This document shows positions 1 to 13,356 of a DNA stretch of 64,000 nucleotides, one piece after another. The notes under the pieces were generated by a model. It did not search any database, was not told where the DNA came from, and saw only the letters and a program-made list of their open reading frames with translations. Position numbers and translations under genes: made by a program. The first letter of the stretch is position 1; every line of letters begins with the position of its first letter. Origin of the DNA: Talinum fruticosum (lineage: Eukaryota > Streptophyta > Magnoliopsida > Caryophyllales > Talinaceae); assembly GCA_021018815.1 (NCBI GenBank), contig JAITYX010000007.1, positions 4,527,001 to 4,591,000 of the forward strand. The letters run 5' to 3'.

Positions 1-199
1 TAACTCAAGAAATCTAATTAAGTGTTGTAACTTTACAAAAGGCTACTAATGTCTAATAGAACATGTATATCAAAAACTAGTTCAGGACAAATGACCCATA
101 TGTAGGTCGGTGAGACTCATAATCCGACCAGGGAGAAGCTTTCTCCAATAAACTTCTTTCTATAAAAGAGTAACCAGTGCTCTAAGGGTGGCATTAGTT

Positions 200-359
200 T
201 TCTTTACCCGATAATTTCCCACTACCTCATACCGACATCCTCATAGATAACACAGTAGGACATGCTTTGCTCTCATTCATGGACGGATATACTCGGGTAT
301 AATCAGTGAAGATGGCCAAAGAAGACATGGAAAAGACGACCTTCATCACTCCGTAGGGA
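200..359 (+). pseudogene. Ty3/gypsy reverse transcriptase fragment
   Basis: Reading forward from about 211 gives DNFPLPHTDIL followed by DNTVGHALLSFMDGY and later KMAKEDMEKTTFITP. This is the N-terminal part of a Ty3/gypsy reverse transcriptase, including the first catalytic Asp in the FMDGY motif. In the family this enzyme copies element RNA into DNA in virus-like particles. The spacing and LLSFMD wording resemble the Tat/Ogre side of the family, but that is inference. The frame has a stop shortly after FMDGYTRV and another just after ITP, and the downstream RT motifs, including the second catalytic YxDD box, are absent. It is therefore a dead scrap. No LTR is visible beside it. Confidence 0.8.
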
Positions 360-403
360 TGTACATTCTGGAACCCAAGCATAATTTTCCACAGCAGATT
401 GCT

Positions 404-451
404 ATTGAAGCTATGTCTTTGGTCAATATTGAAGCTATGTCTTTGGTCAAT
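404..451. repeat. 24-bp perfect tandem duplication
   Basis: A 24-bp unit beginning ATTGAAGCTATGTC occurs twice head to tail (404-427 and 428-451) with no mismatch. It sits just downstream of the gypsy RT scrap and accounts for the repeated IEAMSLVN in an 86-codon open frame there. I do not regard that frame as a gene. Confidence 0.9.
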
Positions 452-1034
452 ATTTATCCGAAACTTTCACCGAAGCTAGCAAGTGTTGGCAAAGCATTTC
501 AATCCCTTACACTGGAAGATGCAAAGAACATAAACTATGTCATACCTACTCCAATTATTCGAATTCTTAGCCAATACTTACATTCACAAACAACTCCATT
601 AACTACCTTGTCATTGTAATTGAATCCCAAACGAAACTCACATTTCAAACAAAAATCCAATTGACAAGTACATAACATTCACGTAAAAGCTCGGATATCT
701 TCAACAAGCCAAAACATCACACAAAACCCAAATTGATATCTACGAATTCAGAATATTCAACCCATAATCATAAAAAAAAATCAAAAAATGACTCCAAAAT
801 CAGGCGGAACACTTGCCCGGAGAATCCAATAAGGATTCGGTTAGGGTTTGAAGAATAATAGAGGAGGATGGGAGATGACTAAGCCAAGGATTCGGTTAGG
901 AAAGGGGTTGGATGGGTCGGCGACCAAATTAGCACAGATCGGATCCAAGCAAATGGAAATGACAAATCATGCATGAATTATACAAAACCTAGATCTGAAT
1001 TTTGGAAGTGGGAAGAAAGAGAGAACGGACTTGA
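452..1034. other. Intergenic, no gene seen
   Basis: The sequence is AT-rich without a recognisable product. A short direct repeat, AAGGATTCGGTTAGG, occurs near 831-847 and again near 887-902. Confidence 0.5.
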
Positions 1035-1560
1035 CTAATTGTAAAACTCACCGACGACTAGAGGCATGGACTTGGGAGGAAGGCGGCTCCACGGTGGCAT
1101 CAATTGACCGTGTGGTGAGAGAGAGCTTCCAGTGATATAAGAGACAAAAACAAGGAGCATGAGATAGGAGAAACAAAGAAGGGTGGCTCGAGGATGTGAT
1201 CGAGTAAGGGTTCGACAAGAGCGTGGTTCCGGCGAGAGAGAGTCTCCGGTGGCAGAGAGAGATTCCGTCCGGCCAGGGAGAAATTCTTGCGATGACGAGA
1301 TAGGAGAATGAGAGATGAGAAGAGAGCATGAGAGAGGAGAACAAAAGAGAGAAGTGGGGACGAAGAGAGACAAAACAAGAGAGCAGAAATGAGGGGAAGG
1401 GGTCTCGACCCCTTCTAAGCGCTTTTGTGTATTTTTTTAAATTGTAAAACTCTCTTTTAATCCGAATCCTCAAATTAAAAGTGCTCACTTAACAAGGGAG
1501 CTTACCTAAAGGGAGGGCTCACTTGAACCCTCCCCTATATAACTAACACCACACTAAAGA
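1035..1560. mobile_element. GA-rich element end (MULE-like)
   Basis: The plus strand is strongly purine-rich (GAGAGAGA runs) from about 1110 to 1400. It is followed by a segment ending in ACTTGAACCCTCCCCTATATA at about 1528-1549. The same order, a GA-rich block and then a GTGCTTA...TTGAACCCTTCCCTATATA end, recurs at 17.6-18.18 kb beside MULE coding sequence. I read both as related element termini carrying promoter/5' UTR-like CT-rich sequence. The 112- and 146-codon minus-strand frames here are low-complexity and are not called as genes. No matching opposite end was found. Confidence 0.4.
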
Positions 1561-2505
1561 AGTGGATCGAGTTTCCCCACGAATATTGGCTTCACGTGAG
1601 ATGTGCTTATCAAATGAACGATAAGGCTTTTGAAAGAGAGATTTTGAGAAAGGTTGATAGGAGATTTTTAGAAAATTATTTTATTTTTGAAATTAATTTT
1701 TTGTAGTCTTGGGATGTTATTTGTTAAGAAAAAGCGCTAGAAAATTTAAAAAGTCATTTTGCCACAAAGTCGCTTGACCAGGCGAGTAAACCGCATAAGC
1801 CATGAGCTAAGCCCGGTTATCGATCAAGGCTAGCAGCTTGCCTGCCCTAATTGGTGATTGGATCCGGTCGGGACCGAGGAATCGGTCTCGGTCATATGAC
1901 TAAGGCTACCAAAATTACCCATGTTTTCAATTTTTTTACCGTAAATGTCGAGAGGCGTTTTTAAAATAAAAAGATAAAATAAGGGAACCGCTAGTCAATT
2001 TTTTAAAAAAACTAACAAAAATTTTTAAAAAATCACTTTTCTGAATTTGGTACAAAGACTTAGAATCGGAAAAGTTTTAAAAAAACTCCATCGATCTTAA
2101 ACCAATGATCCAATGTTTGGGAGTGAAAGTGTGGAACGAAGAGAAAGAATGAACACATGAGAGAATGAGAGAATTCAACATAAATAGGAGGCTTTCCTAG
2201 CTGAATTAGTGTGAAACCAGAGTAGGGGAACACTCCTATTTATAAGGAATTTTGGGGTTTTAAAGAACCCCGAAATTCCCTTCAACTACCTAGTTTGGAT
2301 TGAACCGGGCCCGACAATGTAGGAAAGAATAAATAAAAAATTTGATATTCCCCATGGTAAAAACAATGTCGTTTCAAGAGTCCTAGAAACCGGAGTCGGT
2401 TGCAATGTCGTCAGTACGAATGTTTGGAAGTGTATGTCATGTTTGGCCGCTAAAATAAGTAAAGGGCCATGTTTGAGTAGCTCTAGGAATGACTCCGGTT
2501 TGGCT
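1561..2505. other. Intergenic, no gene seen
   Basis: No open frame with a recognisable product was found. Short homopolymer-rich stretches occur around 1680-1760 and 1930-2060. Confidence 0.5.
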
Positions 2506-2770
2506 ATTGGTATGGGAGTCCAAACCTGCCATGGGTCGGCCGAAAAAGTAGTTTGCGGGTTAGCCCAATACTAGAAAAGCGAAAATAGGTTGTTTTTGTG
2601 GTGCTGAATGGTTTTTTATGGGCTACTAGCTTCGTCACGCTATTTTCAATTTGATCATGACTCGAGTTTGCAAATGAGACTTGGATTTCATCACTATTTG
2701 ACTGAGTCCGAAAGACGAAAGTCAAAGTAGACACGAAAGGGTACTTATCTATTGCTTCGGATGTCGATTG
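2506..2770 (-). repeat. LTR-like fragment, copy 1 of 3
   Basis: Read on the minus strand this segment aligns by eye with 20.58-20.76 kb on the plus strand. Both share TTTGNAAACTCG..TCATNATC, then ..AGCACCACAAAAA.. and a stretch containing TCGGCC. A third, weaker copy is at 26.38-26.48 kb on the minus strand. The 20.6-kb copy lies upstream of a TATA box in an LTR-like block, so I infer these are fragments of one LTR family. The 90-codon minus-strand frame here is part of that repeat, not a gene. Confidence 0.45.
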
Positions 2771-3450
2771 AATCAAGGCATCTAGAGTTTGTCATCTCTT
2801 GACCCGAACTCGACAGGGGGCTAGACTTGACTAATGGAGTCCGATTGGTGTGCCTAAACTTTACCATGCACTTAGTCTGCAGTTTGGCGAGGGGCTTAAA
2901 CTTAACTAGAGTAGAAAAGTCCGAAGTCCAGTGGGGTGCTTAAACTTGATCGCTTCTTGGATCCGAAGTTTAGCGGGTATCTTGAGCTTTGATTAACATC
3001 CTAAAGCTCGGAGGAGGCACCTAAACTTAACTATTTCTTGATTTAAAGCTTGGCTAAATAATTTTATTAGTTGATAAATGAATATAAATAGATTCAAGTG
3101 TTATCTAAAAATGATCTATAGCCGGATAATGTTTCAAACGTGCTACCTCGACTTGGTTATGGAGAGGTCATGAAGTGTTGGTGTGGTGTTCGAACCTTGA
3201 CCTCTATTGAGCTTGAAGCTCGATGAGGTTGTCTAAATCTTGACTCGTTGTTGGACTTGAAGGTCGACGAGGTGTTTGAACCTTAACCGCTATTAGGCCC
3301 GAAGCTTGACTTCTATCCACTTTTGTCTGAATAGGGATGGATAATTGTCTTTCTACGTAAATTTTACCTAGACTTGGTCGTTGGATGATCCGAAATATAG
3401 AGAATGGCTTAAACTTGACTTGCTTGAAAATCTGAAGTTTAGTAGGGTTA
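2770..3450. repeat. Degenerate tandem repeat, roughly 55-65 bp period
   Basis: The block cycles through variants of GGATCCGAAGTTTAGCGGG, a short spacer, GTGCTTAAACTTGACT and CTTCTTGGA. Instances begin near 2840, 2905, 2945, 3005, 3190, 3240, 3290 and 3400. Units have diverged by substitutions and indels, so the period varies. No coding potential is seen. Confidence 0.5.
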
Positions 3451-5600
3451 TGTGCCCTATTCTAATATTGAGCTTTTTAGTCTATGTACTAATAGCTCCT
3501 TTGTTTATAAGGTAGATGATCGGTGTCTTCTCTTGAGTATTCTTAGAGTTTGTTGCGGTTGTATGATCCTTTCGATCATGAGTCCCCCACATTCTTCTTG
3601 GGTGCTCGTGTCTAGCTTTTCTCAAGGGTTGGAGAGTTTGACTAGCTGATGACATGCAATGTTCCCTTTGAAGGTGGTGGTGCCGGTGACCTTCTTGATG
3701 CTTACTTGATGGCTAATGCTAGATTGAATAATTCTTGTAGGGTGTTCTGTTTATTAAATATTATATTTTTAGGATTTTAACTCATATGAAGGAGATGAAT
3801 GCAAAACTCTATTCTAAGAACAAATGCATTCTTTTATTAATATGATGTGAAAAAATAAAAAGATAAAGATAAAAATTACACTTTAGCCCTCACTCCCCAA
3901 AGTAAAGCATAATGAAAAATGGGCCGCTTAAACTGCTATCTACTACTGTTGACCAATGAACCATGGACCCGATGGTTTGATATTGGATGAAAATGGCATG
4001 CTTCCTGATTGATTTTTACTCTTTTAGGTATGAAAAAGTGGCTTTGAATATGAGAATGGGAATTCAAAACAAGATTAGGATAAGGGTCGAACCTCATGGG
4101 CTTCCTACATATACGTTATAGCGGAAATCAGGTCGTAGTTCAACACTTCTTATTTGAGTTTTTTTCTTTGTAAGAAGAAAAAAAGTAGACCTAGGACAGA
4201 TATGAAATAAGGAAATGCACACTTTATTGTCATCCTTGATGAGTAATAGGCTCACTAGATGGTGAAATATAGTGCTTCACAAGAGTAGCATAGACCTACG
4301 TATGACCTTTAATTGGTCTGCGACTTTTATGGATACCTGTTCCTCTTCTATAAGCATGCCATCATTTTATAGTGCTTTAAATTCCATGAAAGGCAAGCAC
4401 TTCAAATGCTAATGATAAACAGGTTTCAGCTTTTTGATGAAAATCTAACCTAATCCTTTTCGGAGGGTCGATTTGTCATGTGGGAAGTCTTTGCCCTCCA
4501 GCAAGTAAGGAAGTCGATAAACTTTTCCTTCTCCTCCTTGCTTGATTAACTCTAGGTCATGAAGAGTAACTGGTAGATCAATATTGTAGGAGTATTGGTG
4601 ATATCATGTGACCTGGGGTATTGATCCTATTTTGGTTTATGAAAGCCAAAATTCTTACCTTTTGTTGGAGTCTCGTCTTTGGAAAATCAGGCTATTAGGT
4701 TTATACTTATAGGTTATAGATTCTATTGATTATGTTTGTACTCGGTATATTTTTGGGTTTGGTCTTTTACCTCTCTTATTTTCCAATAATCTTTACTTGT
4801 TAACCAGGATTAGCTTTACATTTCGAAATCGTATATGTATTCTCCGGATGGTCTCACCGTTATGACTATTGGCTTATGGGTGGTTCCTCAATTTTCATCT
4901 TATGAAGTGTTCGGTTTTAATGACTTTAATGTTGATCAATTTTTGCTTGTCATTCTAAGTTGTACACCCGATAACATTGATGTCTACAAGTTCTACTATC
5001 TTTTTTCTAAGTTGACAAGGTTTCAATGAAGTTGTTGTAGATGCCACATATATATTTTTGTATCTCAATTTGGTATAGTGCATATGCCTTTTATTTCTCT
5101 ATTGCAAAGGATGGTTTAAGTTGTACGCGTTTATATTTTTAGCTTTATTCTAGAAAGCTTTATTGTATACATATAATAGATAATTATTATGGAAAACTGA
5201 TTGATTTTTGGGTGATTGAACCGTTAAATTGTGATGTTGATTCGGAGACCCTCTTGTTAGCCAACCTATATGAGGACATAAATATTTGCTGGCTAATGGC
5301 CATTGCTTGATATGTCCGAGTGAGATAAGGTACAATTCTACTTGTATCTTCCAATACCCTTTTTCCGACTAGTCTATCTTAGGGACGGTTGTTTCTAAAA
5401 CAAAAGTTGGATGTTGATCCTATATGTAAACGAATTCTTAAGCTTGTTAACCATCATCCATTTAGTAAGGAGATTGTGATTAACCAAGTTCTTTGGATGA
5501 CAATTTTTAGTTGCAACCTTTAGGGTATGGGTCTTTGCGGTTTTCAAACAAGAAATACTTTTATGAGTGTTCACAGATCAAGGAGTTTATGCTTTACCCA
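3451..5600. other. Intergenic, no supported gene
   Basis: The small open frames at 3452-3649 and 4835-5029 show no motif I recognise. A faint translated resemblance to plant mobile-domain proteins (SETLLLANLYEDI near 5230) is too short to call. It may be decayed transposon sequence. Confidence 0.4.
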
Positions 5601-5604
5601 TTTT

Positions 5605-8600
5605 TGTACTATTATAAATATCCTTAGTTGGACTGAAAAATTATCGCAGAATTAAATTTGGGAAAAACTTTCGTCATCAAAATATTATGTTTCTTATTGA
5701 AATAAAGCTCAACTTAGCAAATGCAAGTGTTATTGTCCGTAAATTAGGATTTTATCATTACGAAATGATCCCCCTGCGCACCACTAGGGGGATATGGGCA
5801 TTAAGGAATACAAATAATGTTACAATTTGTACTCTTGCAAAAGAAGATATGGTGATACATTTCTATATGAAAGATAAATTAACTAACAAAGAATCCATCA
5901 TCTCAAGCATTTATGGCCCATCTTAAGAAAAAGATAAGAGCATTTTTAGAAAAGAATGTCACTTTTGAATGCTATTTTCTATCTCCCTTGGGGTATCATT
6001 GGTGATTTTAATGAACTTATGAACACAAATGAGAAAAAGGGAGGGGTGGTCCTCAATGTTGATATAACTAGAAGGCTCAACAAACTTGTCCAACAAATTG
6101 AGGTTGTCAATTTAGCACCAATGATTTGTATTTCACTTGGAAAAAGTTACTGAAAGTTCATTTAGTTTATAAACAACTTGACAAAGTTATTGCGAGAAAA
6201 GATTAGGTTATCATTTCTCCAAGAGTTGTAGTTAGCCATGACCCTTCTCTTTTTGGATCATTGTCATTTACTCTTGAATACGGATCTAACTCCGCACTAG
6301 ACCAAAATATAGAAACTTTTGTTTTAACAACATTCGGCTTCTAATTGAGTGTTAGAAAGATGGTTGAAATTAATTAGGCACAAACTATTCAGGGTGCATC
6401 CCTGTTTAGAAAAGAAAATAAACTCAAATGAATTAAAAATGACCTAAAAGAGTGGAAAGAATCAAATTGCAATAATTTTAAAAACAAGATGGGCAACAAC
6501 TATGTGAAGTTGAATTATGTCGAAAACATATTACTCATTGATCCAATTAATTTCATATCAATCAGTGGCATCCGAAATTGATCAAGCAACATGAAAAAAT
6601 TACTTCTCTTTAACCAACAACTTACTAGGAAGAGCTTTTTAGAAAAACAATGGTTAACGAAGGTGATAGAAATTCCAAGTTTTTCCATTATAGTGTTACT
6701 TCCCACAAGACAAGAAATGTTATTACTCGATTAAAAGATCCTTCAGGTGTCTGCATTGAGGATAATTCGGCCATTTGCAATAAGTTTGTTCATGATTTTC
6801 ATGGATGATTTACTTCTAATCCTAACAAGATTAAGACCTCAACTATTCTTCACCAAAGGTTAAATACCCAACAAAGAAATGATCTAATCGGAAGATTCTC
6901 TTTTGTTGAGATTAAAGCAGTAATTTTTCAAATGGATACATCTAAAGCCCCAGGGCCTCACAGCTTTGGACCGGGCTTTTTCAAAAATATTGGGAAATCA
7001 TCGCATTGGACATCATAGCTCTGGTCCATGAATTTTATGAAATAGGTAAATTTCCAGTAGAAGTAAGAGCATCTCCTATGTTGGTTGCCCCTTTCTTTAA
7101 TAAGACTCTAATAATAAGGTCAGCATTCAAGCTTTTTTACAAGAATAGATATATATCATACGTTTATTATGTTGATACTGAAAATTGATGATCCATTTTT
7201 GACAAACCATTTTAGACCAATCAGTCTTTACAACACTATCTATAACATTATTGCTAAGATTCTAGTCAACAGTTTAAGACCTTGTCTTAACTCACTTATA
7301 TCGCCCTTCCAAAGTGATTTTATGCCAAGATGACAAATCCATGGTAATATATTGCTAGCACATGAGATTATGAACAAGTTCGAAACTCTAGAAGTAATAC
7401 TACTTAGGTAGCCCTCAAACTCGATATGAAAAAAGCCTATGATACAGTTGAGTGGGATTTCCAAACCGACTGTCTCAATCAATAAGGATTTCGTCAAAAT
7501 AGATAACTTTGATTTTTGAATGTACTTCTACCGTCTCTTATTCGAGTGTTTATCGGTGATTAACTTAGTGGATTTTCAAACTTAGAGGGTTCTTAGACAA
7601 GGGGATCCTCTCTCCCCTATTTGTTCGTTTTATGTACGGAAGCCTTGACCAAAAAACAAACTCGCCCTTGGTGGGGAGGTAAACTTGCCTTTGGTGGAGA
7701 GGTAACAGGGAATGACATTGAGGTTAAGATCCGCTCTAGGGGTAATTTAATCTCTGTGTCTCTTATTTACTGGACGATAGCTTGCTTTTACGCAAGGCTA
7801 AAACTCAATCATATTTTCACCTTAAAAAATCATGGATGATTTTTGTGCTTTCTCTACTCAACTGATTGATTTTTCATAAATCTTCCATAATTTTTGTAAA
7901 ATGCTTCCGAAGGGATGAGGATATAGCTTCAGCTATTTTATATATTCTTATTATTAGATGGCTTGGTAAATATTTAGGTTGCCCTTCCATTCATGGAGAA
8001 ACATAGATCCCCCTGTTTTCTCCTATAGTTGACAGAGCAAACCAAAAATTGATTCCTTGGAAAGTAAAATAACTATCAAAAGTGGGAAGATTAGTGTTAA
8101 TCCAATCAAATTTGGAATCACTTCTTGCACACCATATGCGAGTGTTTTAGGCTCCCTAAGCGGACTGTAATTCTCTCAATAAGATCAATAGAGAGTTTCG
8201 TTATTGTTTGGGATAAAATATGTCAACCTAAATCGAGAGGAGGTCTTGGCCTTTGTAAAGCCAAAGCAATTAACCTTGCTTTCCAATGCAAACTCATCTT
8301 GAAGTTGCTTAAAGAACCAGGGAATTTATGGACAAAGCATATGAGGGCTAATATGGTGGTCATGATGCACTCGTTTACCAAACCAACAAAGAATATTGAT
8401 TCCTGGGTTTGGAAAACATTGTCTAACCTTGTTTTGCAAGGGTTTACATTGGAACGTTGGCGATGGTAAAGATATTTTGTTATAAACAAATCGTTAGTGC
8501 CGTCAACGAGAATCTTTTCTAACTAATAGGGTTTGATCCAATATCACTCAATTTACAAACTTTTGTTGATGAGATTATTACTAAAGAAAACACTTGGGAT

Positions 8601-9705
8601 AAAAACAAACTCAATGTCATCCTACCCCACAATGTCACAAACATTATCACCAGTATCCCTCTGCCAGCTCATCATATTAACGATGAATGTTGTTGAGGTC
8701 TTTCTGGAAGTGGTCTCTTCACCACAAATTGACTACTTAGTTGTGCCCTAAAAAACCAGAGACACGAGTATGTGGGATGGAAGTTGGATTCGAAAACCAA
8801 GGTCCCCCTAAACTTAAAATATTCTTATGGCAAATATACCTTGAAGGGATCCCTCTAAGAGAGACACTAGCCAAGAGATGAATCGATTTAGATCATTGAT
8901 CTAAAATTTGTCTTAATCAACACGAAACATTTGGACATTTATTCCTTCAATGTCCTCAAGCTCATCAAGTTTGGGCTATCTGTTGCCAACCATTAGTGGA
9001 TAGATATAAGAGGAATCGCAACCACTCTTTCGGATAAAAATACATTCTTCAATTCTAGCATTCCATTCTCCAGCCGGATCAAATCCAAAAATTCATTTTC
9101 CTTTTATGGAGCATGTGGAAGGAGATAAATGCGATCATCTTCAAAAGTGAAGTCTACAATGCCATCAGAATTATGACTAGAGCAAAACGATCATTTACGG
9201 AATAGAAGGCAAGGTTAAGATACTTTCCAACGGGACTCTACGGTAACCTCCACCAAGATAGGGAAAAGCAAATCCATCTCATTAGATGGGACAAATTGCT
9301 AGGAGGATAGGTTAAACCTACCTTTGATGGATCTTCCAACCTTGGTTCATTATACAAGACGATAATGGAAAGCTACCAGGTTCATTATAGAAGACGATAA
9401 TGGGAAGTTGTTATGAGTAGGAACTTCCAACCTTGGTTCCACTTTTATTTTGATTGCATAAGCATGTGCCCTAAGATTTGGGCTGCAAGAAGCATTAAAG
9501 TAGGCCATCGAAACTATAGATTAAAGGTGATGACAAAATTATTATTGACGGGATAAAAGGAAAACTCCAGCCACTATAGCAAGTCGATTTCATCCTCAAA
9601 GATACAAGTTTTCTAGTTATAGGATCACACACATTTTTAGAGAAACAAATTGTTTTGTAGACAATGAAGCGAGGGGGATAATGCAAGCCCACAATTGTTA
9701 CCAAC
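5605..9705 (+). pseudogene. Degraded L1-type LINE (EN-RT-zf-RVT-RNase H)
   Basis: Motifs of a plant L1-like non-LTR retrotransposon appear in order across all three forward frames. The endonuclease lies at about 5605-6150, with SSIYGPS and WGIIGDFNELMN. The reverse transcriptase spans about 6920-7850: SKAPGPHSFG, FRPISLYNTIYNIIAKILVN, LDMKKAYDTVEW with a catalytic Asp, then a frame-shifted RQGDPLSP-type box. In place of the usual ADD box I read MDDFCAFSTQ near 7832. WDKICQPKSRGGLGL follows at 8208-8270 and zf-RVT-like sequence at 8780-8990. RNase H-like remains lie at about 9380-9700 (DDNGKLL, ACALRFGLQEALK). Stops and frameshifts are frequent throughout, and no TSD or poly(A) was identified. 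It is an old copy, more decayed than the LINE at 54 kb. Confidence 0.85.
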
Positions 9706-9724
9706 TAGAGATTTTTTTTTGGAG

Positions 9725-10938
9725 ATTCTTCCATATTAGTTGAAAAAATTTCAACTATTATAGTTAAAATGATTATGAGTCCTTGATTTTATCCTACTAA
9801 ATGTCAGCCCTTGCTTTATTTTTTATCAACTAACTATAGTTCCTACCCACTACTCCGAGTCACCTTTTTCCCCCTCTCCAAGTCGCCACCTCCAATAATT
9901 CTCTTTCCTTTGTTATGTACCTCTCATCTCAATTTCATTGTGACTCAATTTTGCACCCAGTTGAGAACTTAGAGATCTCGTAGCATTTATGAAGATGTAT
10001 CATTTATCAATAAATTTAAGGAAATGTCCTCCTTGGCCGCTAGGTCATTTTCCTCCCTAGTTGAATTTTCTCTTTCTATCTTTACCCTAAAAACGAAACA
10101 ACAATGGCCAATTGAAGAGCAAATAGTCAAATCATGCTCCATTAAAACTTAAATTAGACATGGGCTAGAATTTTATGGGCAAAAAGTTGTTTTGGATTCT
10201 GATTTGAAAAGTAAAAGCGTGGTTGAACGTGATGGAAATGGATAAAAGGCTTGCTATGCTAAATGTCGCCATTAATAGAGCTATCGTTGTGATGATTCTT
10301 GGAAGCGTTGCACTTGCTACTCTAAAACAAATTAAAGAAATTCAAGAGTTCAAGAGTTTTAACTTGCAAATTGCATATCAAAATCCACAAAATTGAACTG
10401 AATTGAAGAATCATTTCCATATCCGCAAATAACAAACTCAATTAGTGAGTACCTATCATGGTAATTCCCAAATTGCTACTAGAAATAATCAGTCAATTAC
10501 TCCCTTTCACTTTCACAATGTACTTGCTATTACCATTTGAGCCACCTGAAAATCAACCCTACTCTCTATTACCATTTGAGCCACCTAAATAATCAACAAT
10601 GGAGAAGAGGAAAGTTGCCGCCGTACCCCACCATCATCAGTTACGGTCGCCACCATTGCCGCAACCAACCATCTCGATCGCCGCTATCCCCCAACCAAAT
10701 CCGATAAAGGGAGGATGAGAGAGAGGGAGAGCGAGAGGGAGGACGAGAGAAAGAAGGGAGGAGAGTGAGAGCGAAAACGATAGGGAAGGGAGCGAGTCGG
10801 ATCTGGTTTAGAGAGAGATAAGAGAGAAAGCATGAAAGAGATAGAGTAGGAGAAGAGAGAGAGAAAATCATTGAATTAACCATAGTTACCAAATTTGTCA
10901 ATAATGATAGTTGAGAATTATTTCAACTATGGTAGAAT
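9725..10938. mobile_element. Inverted-repeat-bounded element, class unknown
   Basis: The left end (9725-9760, ATTCTTCCATATTAGTTGAA...) and the reverse complement of the right end (10903-10938, ATTCTACCATAGTTGAAATA...) align over about 35 bp, both continuing into TCAACTAT. The interior has a GA-rich block at 10690-10870 whose complement gives only low-complexity open frames. No transposase is visible and I could not define a TSD. A non-autonomous MULE-like or other TIR element is likely. Its left end abuts the old LINE. Confidence 0.5.
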
Positions 10939-13348
10939 TTTTATTTATTTATTGTGCCTTTTAATTAGTGTTTTTATTAATGGCAAGTTTCAATTGAATC
11001 TCAAATCATTCAGACTGTTTTGACTAGGTCTTTTCTATCCTTCCAATTACTACAAGAAGACCTTATTGGTTTCAGAAAAATAACAAAAGACAAAACAAAG
11101 TAACTGTTTATGGGAGAAATCAAACCTGAAATTCCAATATGCTTAGGACTTGAGTCTTGATTATTAGACTATGATCTCATTACTCGTAAGAAGGTTTTAC
11201 CTTATCAAATCGAAATGAATCTACATTGGATTGAGAGAACTAGTTAGTTTGATCGGATTCTCATATGTAGCGGTGCCTACAGTGTCGTTAATAAACATTA
11301 TATTCTAATGATTGAAAAACTTATTGTTCATAGTAGTCCTTGGTCCGTATCCCCATATAAAAAGTTAAAGCACGTACGAAAATAACATAATGCTTCACAA
11401 ACTTTTTAGTGTGTATCAACTGTTAAAATTATAATGAGTTCATTACTTACTACAACTACAGCTAAAATTTTATATTTTTTGTCAATAATATCTCTTCTTG
11501 AAAAGGTTGGAGCAAAAGTATTATGAACCTTAATCGCATTTGTAATGTTCCAACCCCTCTCGAGCCGCAGACAGTTATTATGAATAGTTTCAAAGATCGA
11601 TTATAATATTCACAAATCATCACAAGTTTTTTCAGTGTGCTTCACCATCGTTCACACGCTACTTGATTAGAAAATATTCTTATATGTGTATATTTTTAAA
11701 AATAATATTCCCATATACAATTATCAAAAGTAATTTATGCCAATTACTAGCAGAATTGAAGTTCTAGATAAATAAAATTTTGCATATTTCTTATTAATAC
11801 TTTTTTTTTCTATTTGAAAGAGAACACGCTCATTCTCTCATGGTACAAGGATACAATTTTAATTCTTATTTCGGAAGACCGTATATATGTATCTCATAAA
11901 ATCGTTCTCTTTTACAGTACAATGTAGAGTTGATATAATTTTAATTCTTATTTTAGAAAACGACATGTATATCATAAAATCACTAGGCCTGATTAATTAT
12001 GATCTCACTTTCATGTGGTCCTTTGAGAAAGAATGGGACTCATTAATTTTACCACTTAGCATGTGCACACAAGTCACTTTGATTACGATGGATTAATTAA
12101 CAGAGGCATTTGAATGCATCTTCAATCGACTAAAACATGAAATGAATGAATAATAACGGCCACAAACATGGCGAACAAAATTGATATTTATAAACCAACC
12201 CTTGTCCTTTCATGTAAGAATCCTCTCAAATAAAAGAAGATAGTCAGCAATTGCTGAAAAAGTCAACGATCAACAATTCGTAAAGAAACAAAAGTTGACT
12301 TAGAAGTCAATTTTTATAGCAAAAATTAATGGTATCATGGCATTAAAATTTGTACTGATAGCAGACTCATTATGCTAAAGAGAATAACACAAGTTCGAAT
12401 TTCCGAAAATGTATTTGTTGAGAAAGTTTTTCCTTAAACGCTCATAATCCAATAAAAAGTATATGTTTCTCAAAATTTTAAAAAATATACTAGTTCAAGC
12501 AATTAGTTGTGTAAGTAATGCGCTTCAAATCGAACCAAATTAGAAGACCTTCAAACATAATCCAACCCTAATTTAATTTGATTAACTCAAGTCAAATTGA
12601 GTAATGAGTCAGGAATAGAGATCTATATTTGAATCTCACTTACATCCACCACACGGGGAAGGGAGAGGCCTAATAGCAGGTTTGAGCTCGCATTTGAGAT
12701 CACCATGGACGCAAACTTAAAAAGGTAAAGTCATCTATTAAACAACAATTTGGGTGTTTTCTTTCGCATTTACAAAGCTGAAATAACACCAAAGTGAAAG
12801 TAGCTTTAAGAAAATAATAATTAAAGAGTAGTATTTCGTGCCTTTACTCAATGCAAAACATTTTTTATGTTTTGATAAACACTGCAAAATATTAATTGTT
12901 AGGCGACCAAAATTTTTAATTTAGCAATTCAATAACTAGAAATTTAATTTCAAAAACAATAACTAGAAATTTCATCCCATTCCTCAAAAATAATAAAAAA
13001 GTTGAATAGTGGAATTTTTTAATAATAAAAGAAATTTTATTAATAAAAAGTCATATTACATCTACATTGATAATTTCATAACAAGATACCAACAAAGTGT
13101 CAATTAAAGTGGTAATAACATCACCCTAATAAGGAGAAGAAAACAAGTTTAAATCCCAAGAAGCACACTTGTTGAGAGTGCTTTCAACACGGACGCTTAA
13201 TTTCATAACAAGATAAAATCTAAGATATCAAGGCATACTTCTATTTTGATAAAATTAATGATAAATATATTTCCGTCCAACATCATTCTAATAATAAATT
13301 GCATTTTTAATATGTCCTTTTAAAACATCGTTGAGCTTACTTAATCGC
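10939..13348. other. Intergenic, no gene seen
   Basis: The stretch is AT-rich without convincing coding frames. Possible SINE debris occurs near 12370-12420 and 13100-13160, where GTTCGAATTTCC and GTTTAAATCCC resemble degraded pol III B boxes, but no ends or duplications support it. Confidence 0.5.
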
Positions 13349-13356
13349 TTATGGAT

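Noticed and set aside
1048..1488. 146-codon minus-strand frame
   Set aside because: It is the complement of a GA-rich tract with low-complexity Ser/Leu/Arg content.
5150..5335. Possible plant mobile domain or other transposase piece near 5.2 kb
   Set aside because: Only one short motif resembles it. No flanking ends or second motif were found.
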